Origin: Allacma fusca
Taxonomy: Eukaryota > Arthropoda > Collembola > Symphypleona > Sminthuridae
NCBI GenBank assembly: GCA_947179485.1
Contig: OX359248.1
Location: forward strand, 49,114,847-49,178,846
DNA length: 64,000 bases
Reading direction: 5' to 3'
Shown here: positions 50,628 through 61,526 of the stretch, one piece after another
Position numbering within the stretch: the first letter of the stretch is position 1
How the letters are laid out: each line of letters begins with the position of its first letter
Position numbers and translations under genes: made by a program
The notes under the pieces: generated by a model
What the model saw: only the letters and a program-made list of their open reading frames with translations
Database searches by the model: none
Told to the model about the DNA's origin: nothing

Positions 50628-52088
50628 AGAGGGGGGAAAGCTGTGGGGAAAAAAGCGAAACAGAAATTAAGAGATGAGAAATAGGGGGACGTGTATAAAT
50701 TCCACCTAGGATCTTCCATATAATTATACCGGCACACTGTGCACGGACAGGGACTTATAGCTGTATCTATCTATCCATAAGGAGGGGAAATAACACCGAG
50801 GGAAAGAGAGTGGAAGAGGAAAGAGAGGAGCAATTGTGGTAGGGAAAGCTCGTATAAATATAAATCTCCTTGGATGGTAATTTGCACTTGGAAACCACTT
50901 GGAATCCCTCTCATCTCATTAGCTCCCGAGACTCTCCACACATCTCTAACTATATAGGTAGGTACAGTAGTGACTTTCATGGGCTTCCCTTCCCTATTCA
51001 CACACATATACACACACAAACACACACAAACACACACTACTACACACATATTACGCAAACACATACACACACTTTTATACGTCCGCCCTCCATCTTAAAC
51101 AACATGGGGAAAGGAAGTAACTTTTAAAAGTCATTACTTATCCTGTATAAATGCAAAGACTTTCCCTTCCCAAATAGTCCCAACTCCATGGGATTGCCTG
51201 GGAAAAATCCTATAATTATATGCTTGCATGTTTAGCTCCAATTGTGTTTTTTAAAACAGGATTAATATCACACTTTTTTCCCCTCCTTCACACACTACTC
51301 CCACAATTGTTTCCGTAATTTCTCACAGGACAAGACACATATACATACCTCAATTATACATTTTAAGTAGTATTTACAATAAGCATTCAAATCATTAAGA
51401 GTAGTCAAAGCATTATTGTTTACATCTAGTATTAGTACAAGGTAAAAATTAATTTACACACAATGACGCCACCAAATGATGCACAATTGTAATAAAATAT
51501 TTTCCTGGGTTTCGTGGGTCAAATCCTAAAGGGAATTTGAATAAATTTGTCCTCAAATTTTGTTGAATGTAGTCTCTGTAGTGTCAACATGTCAATTGCA
51601 ATGGTGTTGAAGGTGATGTGTTAGAAATTACAGTTTTTTTTGTAAGATGAAATGTTTCTAATATAAAAAAAGAACTTCCATGCAAATAAAGTACTAGAGA
51701 TATGTACTCACTAGAAAATTCTACTGATCATGCTAAAATGATCGCATATCTACTGATAAATTGTAAAAGAACAAAAATAGTAGTAACTCTGGCAGGGGAA
51801 AAGCTCACAATATATGTCTCAACAGACACACTAAAAAGACACTATTAGCATAGCGGGATTTCAGCACAGATGAGACAGTGCAGAGTGAGAGGAGGGATTG
51901 ATGAGAGATCTGCAGACGGACCCTAGGCCCCACTACACATACATAGGACAGGACTGAGGCAGAGCCAGTAATAATAAGTGAGAGCACATAAAAAGAAAAG
52001 CATGAAGGAGAGGGCGGACGGAACAAGAGTGCTAAAAGTGATTTATACAAAAAAAAAGAGAAAAAGAAAGAGATGAAGATAAACTCAC

Positions 52089-52152
52089 CATTACATAATG
52101 ACGTTGAATCTCAATCTTTTCGCTAGCCAATTTCTCGCACTCTAACTTCAAA
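52089..52152 (-). CDS. gro: groucho Q-domain exon, version B (canonical-like member of duplicated pair)
   Basis: A 64-nt exon. The acceptor is TTTACAG at the 5' end and the donor is ATG followed by GTGAGT. It opens with one base (T) that completes a serine codon begun in the previous exon, then gives 21 codons starting LKLECEKLASEK and ending QRHYVM. From memory this differs from vertebrate TLE proteins at only about two positions, so it is the conventional version of the segment. It belongs to the first helix of the Q domain, a leucine-rich coiled coil that drives tetramerisation. A second exon of the same length and phase lies 10.7 kb downstream at 41331-41394 (15 of 21 residues identical), so this one is probably used alternatively. 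The polypyrimidine tract is weak. The preceding coding exon is outside the window. Confidence 0.93.
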
Positions 52153-52839
52153 CTGTAAATCATTAAAGGGTAATTTAGTTTGGCTGCTCTACAGTAGATA
52201 TATTCTTTATCTTAAAGAGCTACGGCTATAATTGTATATATAGATAGATTCATGCGTCCTTATACATATCTATATATATCATATAATAGGCTACATAGGT
52301 TAAGAATTTATCCTCACACAGAGGATTTTCCTGGAACCTTTTATGATTTATATCGGCAGTCCCATCTTTACAACTCTATTCATAAACCCATTCGCTTAGC
52401 CTCTATTTTACTCGGCGGAGCTCTGTCTTTCACATTACAGCCCGCACTCTCCACACACAACTCCATTACAGCCGGAGTTCATACACATTTTGTATTTTAT
52501 GGACTTGTGACATACATATGGCCCTATACGGGGACCTTCCATCAAATTATGGACTATTTCTATAATAACTCCCCCTCAGACCGACTCCTTCTCCGGGATA
52601 ATAGCAGATTTTTTAGATTATAGGACAAGAGTCAGTAGCGCATAACGGATTTAAATCACGCGCGGTTTTTCAATTCAAATCATCCCTGCTCAAGAAGGGA
52701 AAAGGTATACATACATCAAATCCTTTCCTTATCCTGACCGTATATCTCCCAACCCCTCACACTCATCATCATACCTCTCTCTCTCATGTGATGATCACTC
52801 CGAAGACAAGAGAAAAATAACAATAATGAATATTCATGG

Positions 52840-52870
<31 letters not shown>
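52840..52870. repeat. (GA)n microsatellite
   Basis: About 14 GA units with a GC interruption, 0.7 kb upstream (transcript sense) of exon B. Confidence 0.88.
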
Positions 52871-53251
52871 GGAATATATACAGACGCGTGTCTGTACTTA
52901 CTCATTCCTTATCTCCTCAAAAGAACATTCTCCCCTATGAGCGCACAGTAGTTACAATTTCCTACTATATAACATAACAGGAGAGGAAAGACTAATAATA
53001 ACTTATTGGGGGCTGGGTTTTATTATTCTGTGTACAAAACATTGCACTCTCCTACTTCGAGACGTTACATTACCATAAGTGTAGATGCTTAAATACACAA
53101 AATACATTTATACAGCATTATGTAACATGACTACAATTGTAACCAGTATTTCTGACATAAACTCATTTGCATAGTGTATGTTCTCCCACCACTAGGGATA
53201 CAGGACCTATTTATACAAAAATAGTCCATGAGAAATCACACAGTCAAACTA

Positions 53252-53430
53252 TACAGTGCACTGTCTGTGCAAGAGCAGCCCTCAAATCCTAAACACTTGG
53301 GCAATTGTCAAAAGCTCTCTTGACGGATAGGAATGACATTGTGGTCAGTGGGAATATATCCGAAGGATTTTGGGACACTGGGAGAAAAATCCGTGAAAAA
53401 AGGGGCCTCTTTTACAGACAGAGCTCACTG
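53252..53430. mobile_element. MITE-like element, CAGTG...CACTG ends
   Basis: The left terminus CAGTGCACTGTCTGTGCAAG and the reverse complement of the right terminus, CAGTGAGCTCTGTCTGTAAA, match over much of their length. About 177 bp lie between the ends. It is AT/GC mixed, has no open frame and is preceded by TA. It is probably related to the copy at 59781. Confidence 0.4.
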
Positions 53431-54629
53431 TGTGGAGTAGACACATTAGCACAACCTATAGGAGCAATGGAGTAGGAGATACTAATCTCTATACAAATTA
53501 TTACAAGGGAATATCTCACAAGAGAAACAATATAACATGGCAGGAGACCCATGTGTGCCAATCCATGTGTTTCCAGTTAGAGCCCAGAGACGTCTCATCA
53601 GATAAGCTCCTCGTGGTACATTTCCAGGCTGACTAACGTAGTTACTACATACAGTATGTGATGATTACATCAACTCTATTATATAATTTTGGGGCATTAC
53701 TAGTACTAGCCTTATAATTAACCCCAGTCTTATTCCACAGACCACTTCCCTTGTCGAAGGCCTTATCCTCATATAGTGGAACAATACATGTATTGTAATT
53801 CACAGAGATGTAGATACTTCCGACAGACTATATTTAATCATCTTTACATAGATATACAGATGCATGGATGCATCCAGAGAGTTGTAATAATTGGAATACT
53901 ATAATATAAAGATATGCTCAAATCCTTAGAGTCTCCTGTTTCAGTGGTGCAGTGTAATTACATATATACAAATAGTAGTGTAGCATTATTGAGCACAAGT
54001 CACATTGTGATTGCAAATAGTGTCACTGGATCAAGAGTAGTTTACAACTAAATGAGTCAAGTGAGTCACATCGGACCGACGTAATTACATGATGACTGTA
54101 TAGGAATAGTGTACAAAGTAGAGTACAAAAAGGGACTCAGAGGACCCCCATGCACTCACTCATTCATAATGAACACGTCCAATACTACAGAGCACAGAGG
54201 ACCCGAGTCTTTAGACATAGATAATTGTGTGCGATTCCACTCGAATTATCCCTCCAACCAGCAAATCACATTACATGTGAATTACATTCCCTGTACTTCC
54301 CACACTATCTCCCAATCTCTGACTTTCTTCCCCTCTTGAAACCATCTCAGCCGGAATTATTTCAGATTAAACCTTGACTCTTCAATTTAATTTAATTAGC
54401 AGGGGTTGACTTCAAACAAGACTCTCATTACAGGTAGATACCTGTACGTATTTATGGGCTCAAAAATTAAATTTAAAGGGGAAGCAAATAATCTGGCCCA
54501 ATTGTCCGAAAATAATGGATTTACCCCATACTTAGTGTTCAAACTGTACATTAAGACTCCCATGGAGTTTATTAGCAACAATTATGGCACACTTTGATCC
54601 GCCTGGGCTCTGATTACAGGGCCGAAAGA

Positions 54630-54631
<2 letters not shown>

Positions 54632-54665
<34 letters not shown>
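54632..54665. repeat. (CA)17 microsatellite
   Basis: An uninterrupted CA run. Confidence 0.9.
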
Positions 54666-54668
<3 letters not shown>

Positions 54669-55120
54669 CTTATACTTTTAGCATGTAATTATTACAATTA
54701 TTACAAGTACAAGGGCTGGAGAGGGAAAATCAAATTTACAGGGGAAAGGGGGGGGGAGAGAAATAGACACGTCCGCATGAGTATCTAATGGATGGTTGTA
54801 ATTATTACTGTGGCATAAGTATCCCCATGTATACTCATCCCCTAATAATATATTTTATGGGTACAATTTAAACATCTCTACAATAAGACGAATGAGTGTG
54901 TGTGTGTGCAGCATCCCCTGAAATTCCCTACAAAATTACAACCAATACGCGACCAACCCAAACGTAACAAATCACCAGCAGTAAACAAGTAGGGCTGAGG
55001 TATTTATTTAATAAATACAGCATTATCACACCCTCTGCCTCAACTCATCCCTGAGCCCGGCGTATGTACGCGAATTTACTCCCTCAATATGTGACTACAC
55101 ATATATGGGATTCATTTAAG

Positions 55121-55122
<2 letters not shown>

Positions 55123-55169
<47 letters not shown>
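55123..55169. repeat. (TC)23 microsatellite
   Basis: An uninterrupted TC run. Confidence 0.9.
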
Positions 55170-55170
<1 letters not shown>

Positions 55171-55618
55171 CTAATAAGAGCCATAGACTACACACGGGAG
55201 CCTTAATTACTACATGGGAATGCTCAAAAGCAGTCTACACAAGAGCACAGAGTCAGGAGTGAGAGCCTATGTATGTGGAATAACCGGCAGAATGATGGAA
55301 CCAGTTTCCTTGTGTATATACATATCTACATACATACATATGTACATAGGGATCCGTACGTACATAACAATTTGTATAGGATTATGTGGAGACAATAAGA
55401 TAATAAAGAAACCTCATTGCTAATTAAACGTGAATAGTTTTCACATTTGAGAGTGAGTGCGGGGTACAAAGTACCTACTAATTACTCATGTGGGCAATAA
55501 ATATAATTTTCCCATTTGCATATCGATCTCAATCCCCATCATTAATATTCCCCTCCGTGCTTCCCGTTGGACTTGGACCAGGGGCCTTCCCCTCGTTCGT
55601 CCTCCAATGTCTACCACC

Positions 55619-55622
<4 letters not shown>

Positions 55623-55655
<33 letters not shown>
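55623..55655. repeat. (GT)16 microsatellite
   Basis: An uninterrupted GT run. Confidence 0.9.
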
Positions 55656-55657
<2 letters not shown>

Positions 55658-58600
55658 TGCAAATGGTATATATGTATGTATCTACCTCAACTTTGTATGC
55701 AGCTGCGAAACTACGAAAGCCAGGTAGAATTTCTAATGGTTTTAGCCCCCTTTCCCCATCTAATCCTTCACAGGGCCCTGACAGAGCCACGCTGTTATTA
55801 TTGATGTACAATCCTGATAATCGAAACGGAGCTACGTGTGGTGTGGTAATTGCCGGGGAAAATTACTGGTTGAAAAACCGCATTCATTCCCATTTCCAAA
55901 ACCTGATTCACCTGAACGAAGTGGCTGTGAGTGTGAGTTCAGCCTGGGCTTGTACCCCTACCTGCATAAGAGTCCTGACTCTTATGCAAAATTCTGAGGC
56001 TGTATACTGTATACATACATACATATATGCTGCATACATAGATACGTGCCCTCTCTTTCCTCTAAGTATTTAAAGCAAAAATCATACTGTGAACAAAACG
56101 TGTACATGTGTTACAGTAGCCCGTAAAATTCATACAGTATGAGCAGTAGTACTGCTCTGTAATATGTATCCAGAGAAATTCTCTATTTAAATGGAAATAT
56201 AATGGTACTATACGTGCAGAAGTAATGTCACTATATAATATTATTATTGTATATAGACATATATGAATAAACATTTGTGCATAGGCAGCTTCGTCAAAAG
56301 TAGCATTTTCTACAATGTTACGCTACATGAGCACTTACATTTTTGAACATCAGCATTGTAAATGCGGAGCAGAGCAATCATGTACAATAGCTCTGCTCAC
56401 AAGTGTCTCAGGCTGAGGAACTTCACAGGAGGTGGGTTCCTGTACAAAATGCAGACAAATATGCAGGTGAAGATTATGGTTGTGTGGGGAGGTGAAAGGT
56501 AAATATTTTAGCGGCCTCCCAGGATTACCTTCATTACTGTTGACAAGGGATAATTAACGCTTGAAATGAGATGACAAATAAGTTTTTCCACACAAACAAT
56601 CAGCCGTTATAGTAAGTACATACAAGAGCCTTATAATCCCTACTCGTTCAGAAATGGTCCGTAGTACAAGAGCCCTACTCCCAATAGACGGTACAGAGCA
56701 TATTCAAATTTTATAGTAATTCACCCCCCCCCCTACTGCAATCCCCAACCCCCCTTTCGTTCAATTGACGCTGGAGAAATTTATTCCTTTGACTTGTACT
56801 TAAATCAGACGTTTGAAATGGCGGAGGTTATATCGTGACTCACATGTCAAAAGAATAATATCATGTTTCGTGCCTTCAATTTATAAGTGTCTAGTATAGT
56901 TGGATGGGTGTACATATTTGGAGTCATTAATTCTTCAAGAGTATATAATCACAAGTGATTTTGATGCTTCATAAACATTACTAGAAAATATATAAATTAA
57001 ATATGTATCTATTATCCTCCTGAATTTCTTTTTCTATGTTGAGTGTCTATACTGTAGATATATCTACGTAGTAGTGCACGAAGCCTATATAAAGACAGAA
57101 AATTGTGTATATAGGAAGGAAATAATGCTGCTCTGGTCGGATTAGCTAATTAAATATAGAATTCATTTGGTGGGGAGTAGTAATAACAACAAGATTTAGT
57201 ATCCGTGAGCATTAAACATTGTATTATTCCTGACAGTAGGGATATAATATAGGGACAGTCCCTGTATAGATATATCTACTTGACATGGAGGTGTCGGGCT
57301 AGGCTTGTAATGAATAGCACAAGTTATGAGCTCCATTGTGTAACTCTCCTTGCCTTCCCACAATTCACGATGACAGGTTGACGGTGAACAATATCCCTAG
57401 CCAATTATCAACCATTAAATTACCCTCTGGATTACCATCACCATACATTTATTTTCCCATTGTAGTACAAGCATTTCCTCATTTACACCAACAATACAAT
57501 TTTACTTTTTTTTTCTTTTACGGCTGACACACTACTATCCAGTAGTAGAACAAACTATACCTATACTATGCATACACACAGTATTTACTTATATGTGAGT
57601 ATGTACTGTACTTGGAAAGGGGAGCTGTCCATCCCTATCTGTAATATCTATCCGTGTGAGGAGATTTTTTGGTGCAACTTCGTATTGACATGGCCTACAT
57701 TATAATAAGCTATCATTCCCCTGATGAAAGTGCCAAATACGTCCAATAATTTCCACTTGCTTGCCAGAAATGTCAAATCACAGTTGTTAGAAACTCCATA
57801 TAATCCTAATTGGAAATTACCCCTTGGAAACAATACGATCTCTCAGCTCTCCACGGTCTTTATTCCCTACTACTATACTAGCTTCCCTTGAATTTGCATA
57901 TTAGACCTTACACGCTCCACCATTGACAGTCCACTCTCTGCATACGAGCATTTTCCAAAGAGCTAGAAATTTGACAGATGAATCTATAGGAATTTTATTC
58001 CTATGAGAATAATTTCCTTACTTACTTACAAGGTGAAACAATTAAGGGTTGAGATTTTTTATGTTGAGGGAATTAACATGGTAGGAAATGAGCATGTTCA
58101 AATATTTTGGAAGGAGTTGTTCCTATCAAAAGGGATCTCTCACAACAAGGATGAACTCTACTTGACCAATTCATTTCAACCTGTTTCTACTTAGATGCCT
58201 TGGATTTGAAATGATGTGTAAATATTCATGGGACTTCTACAAGGCGATTATCCCAAAGTTACAGATGAACAAGCAGCAGATGCGAAGATTGCTCGTGAAG
58301 AAAAACAATGAAATCAGTTTGCTCTTATTGCAAAGCAATTCACGTTCAATTCTTGTAGTACATACTCCTGCTCTCTCAGTTTGTTTTTACTGACTCGCAA
58401 CCCTATGATGTGACAGGCTTTACACCCTTGTGTAAATTAGTACATGGGCTTTGGAATAGTTTCACCTATGACTCACGTTAGGGCAATTACTACAAGCAAA
58501 GTACCATGTGTGTGTGGATTTATTTCATTGAAAATTACTGTGTATGCACATCAAAGGATATTTCCCTTTTTTCTTATCTTTTTGCACACGTACACACACA

Positions 58601-59343
58601 CTCACACACACATCCCTGTGCATGTCTCTCTGTTCAAGTCAACTCCGTCAGCCCTGTCTATGCAAGTTGCTCACTCTCCAATTTAAACCTGACCTCTGAC
58701 TCCCTGACAGGGCTTAAAAACGTGCAAATAGTCACATGCACGCAAGGCCTCTGATCTCTCTCTCTCTCTCTCTCTCTCTCGTTCTGTTTCCTCCTCCTGC
58801 AGTGGGAAAAAAAATGATCCCTGGGGTTAGTCGAAGATTAAGGAGTAGCCTAGAAGTTGTAAACAGATAAAATGAAATTGCCCATTTTGTATAAGTTATA
58901 TATTCTCGTACATTAGGAAGATACAGCTATTCCGTGAGGATCGGATTCCAGTGAGTGCGATTATTTATTGCCAGTCATAGGTCAATTATTTGCTCGATGG
59001 TTCTTTTTTTTTCAGGAGAAAAAAAAAACTTGGTGCACATTTGATTGGGTCAAAATACATGCTGCAGATTTTTCATATATGTCCTTTGGGATAAATCCCA
59101 ACAGAGTATGTGCTCATTGAAAGGTGGCTCTGAGTAAATGTAAATTAGTAAATACCATCTCTCCTGCTAGTTTGACACACAGTTATATAGAGACGGGTCC
59201 TGACTCCGCTAAATAATAAGCTTCTTTTGCAATCCCGTCAAGGATATGTGTTTACTTGAGAGAGGGAGAGAGAAACGATTGACAGTTATTACGCTCGGGA
59301 AAAATTATCACAATTTACTTGCCTCTTTATCATTTATTCTCTC

Positions 59344-59345
<2 letters not shown>

Positions 59346-59404
<59 letters not shown>
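59346..59404. repeat. (AG)29 microsatellite
   Basis: An uninterrupted AG run, the longest dinucleotide repeat in the window. Confidence 0.92.
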
Positions 59405-59407
<3 letters not shown>

Positions 59408-59780
59408 AAGAAAAAAAACTGTGTAATAGAAATTCAAATTATATTATCATCCTACTTTCCGAACGCCCATCGACCAGGCTCATGTTCACACTTTTTGTTT
59501 AATCAAAGGATTCCACTCTGTGTAAATGCACTATTTCATACTACACAGTACTTGAATCCATGCATAGTCTTACATATGTATATGCATTATTGTACTGACT
59601 TTAATTTGAGGCATCCCTGCATATGGGACTATTACATAGATACAGAGCTACATAAATACTTTTGTAAACAGGGCTAAGCTCCGTACTGCATTATTTTAAT
59701 AGCCCTGGCACTGCCTCCATTATTTTTATCACGGAGCTTTACATATGCATTTTGGTATGTGAATAGTAAATACTTATTTA

Positions 59781-59950
59781 TACAGTGTGCCCTCCCTGTG
59801 ACAGAGTCACTCTTCCAGGAGGAATTTCTGGACTGTCAAAAAAATACTTGGATAGATTCCCATCTAACACAATTTTGTTTCAGAGCGTTACAAGTCAGTT
59901 ATAAGTTTCCTCCTGTCAGGGATGGAGACCCACAATGAGAGTGGACTGTA
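59781..59950. mobile_element. MITE-like element with TACAGT...ACTGTA ends (170 bp)
   Basis: The left end TACAGTGTGCCCTCCCTGTG and the reverse complement of the right end, TACAGTCCACTCTCATTGTG, are similar. Further in, both arms carry a CAGGAGGAA word (59814-59822 on the left; 59910-59920 as its complement on the right). TA at both borders suits a Tc1/mariner/pogo target duplication. It is noncoding. Confidence 0.45.
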
Positions 59951-60008
59951 CAAAGAGTACAATCTGTCCATAATTATATGATGGGTCTTGTACTGTAATC
60001 ACGCCAGA

Positions 60009-60011
<3 letters not shown>

Positions 60012-60060
<49 letters not shown>
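60012..60060. repeat. (AG)24 microsatellite
   Basis: An uninterrupted AG run. Confidence 0.92.
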
Positions 60061-60062
<2 letters not shown>

Positions 60063-61404
60063 CTGCACTCGCAAAGGAGTCACAGGGTTGGGGAGCTAAT
60101 GGAGGGAGCCCGATAATAATTTAGGATTTGAGGTGGAGTTAATAGGAGCAAAGTCAAGTGTTTTAGATGATGAGCTTAAATACAGGGCTCGGGACAGGAC
60201 GGTTACTTTTTACAAAAAGTGAGTGAGGAAAGGCAGACAATACATTGGTGGGGACGGAGCCTGTCGTGAGGGACATGGAAGGAAGTTCCCCATCATGCTC
60301 ATGTGTTCCCATCAAGATTTTTTCCTCGTCTTTCTGAGCCCTCTCGGATAATTATGGGAATCAAATGGGTCTCCATAAGGAAAATGATAGGGAGTCATCG
60401 CAAAGGGCTTATTTATCAAGATCCATCCGAGAGGCGAGTCTCTGATGAGGAAATCATGCACGGAACGTGAAAACGATTAGTAAGCCCAGCATGATGCTAT
60501 CCTTTCTTTTAAATCTTTTAGCGTCCCTTCCCTCCTGAGAGTGTGTGTGTGTGTGTGTGTATGTGTCAGAGGCAGTTCTATAATATACTACACAGACGTG
60601 AGAGTCTATCTGTACACACAATGGACACGTCCACAAGTATTTACAAGATGCATAAATCCATCCCTGGTATAATATCATAGGGAAAATACACACCTGTAGA
60701 TACAAATATATCTATCTATACATATTACACAGATCCATCAGGAGCGTGAAGAAAGATGCCGGCAGGGTAAGAGCAACATATGTATATTATATGCACAGTA
60801 AGGAAAACACAAGGAGCCTATAATAGCATAAGGAGAGGGAAAAGCTCCATGAATTTATACAAGAGGAGAGATAATACTAATAAAAAAATAAAATAACACT
60901 CCTCCAGACGATTATCTGGAATGGAGCACCATGTAATTCTGCTTGTGCTGAAGGAGTCAGGCCCCTAATAATAGGACGTGCCGGTGAGGAAAATGGAAAT
61001 CAATTCAAAGAGCAAACACCATGTTTGACACTTGCATTGACTCTGTCAACAGGAGTGCTTCCCTTCCATGTGTGTCTGTGTAAAGATACTACGCGTGAGG
61101 ATATGTAAGAGGGGTATTTGTACACATGCAAATAATATATACTCTTGGACGTTCAAAAGTACCTCGTACATTTTCCCAGTCAAACTGTGTGCTCAAACGT
61201 TCCGAGCAGCCTAAATCCCTATATGTATCTATAGATACTCAATTATTCTACTAAGGCTTATGAACACTCATGATATAAAATGCATACGACTTTCTATACT
61301 TACACGTTCGAAACTAATAGAATCATTGTCAAATTCACTTGGGACGCTTTACGTATTAGGAATAAAGTGTGGATGAGTGAGTACATGAATGAAAGTACAC
61401 TTGT

Positions 61405-61526
61405 AAGAAAATACACATGAGAAAATACACATGAGAAAATACACATGAGAAAATGCACATAAGAAAATGGACGTAAGAAAATACACATAAGAAAATACAC
61501 ATAAGAAAATACACATAAGAAAATAC
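61405..61526. repeat. 14-bp minisatellite, about 8-9 copies
   Basis: A tandem unit close to AGAAAATACACATA (14 bp) is repeated about 8.7 times, with later copies having A and earlier ones G at one position and two copies (middle) more diverged. The minus-strand frame through it (61300-61707) is repeat translation, not a gene. Confidence 0.85.

Larger units (their letters stand above)
41395..52088 (-). other. gro: 10.7-kb intron separating the two alternative 64-nt exons
   Basis: Bounded by GTGAGT at 52088 and TTTCACAG at 41395. It contains an AT-rich block with many TAATTA-type words (42110-42740), CA/TG tracts (43447, 44777, 45563, 46371, imperfect 51000-51070), a GA tract at 50596-50624 and a MITE-like element at 44961-45052. 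The 170-residue plus frame at 46601-47113 shows no recognisable domain and is probably chance. Confidence 0.85.
9910..52152 (-). other. gro: groucho/TLE co-repressor gene, partial: Q and GP domain exons
   Basis: This is the span of seven exons on the minus strand that together read as the N-terminal part of a Groucho/TLE co-repressor. The family consists of nuclear co-repressors recruited by Hairy/E(spl), Runx, Tcf and homeodomain factors; the Q domain forms a coiled-coil tetramer and the GP domain contacts histone deacetylase. In the sequence, the joined exons give the hallmark strings QRHYVM, YYEMSYGLNVEMHKQ, TEISKRLN, HQQQV and [14 protein letters not shown] in the correct family order. 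Six introns of 0.8 to 23 kb separate them and all phases agree. Start codon, CcN, SP and WD40 parts are not in the window. Family assignment is near certain; whether this is the only Groucho paralogue in the genome cannot be told. Confidence 0.96.

Noticed and set aside
59246-59677. 143-residue plus-strand open frame
   Set aside because: Its centre is an Arg-Glu run from the AG29 microsatellite.
61405-61526. CRISPR-like regular repeats
   Set aside because: Units are directly tandem 14-mers with no spacers, in a eukaryotic intron.
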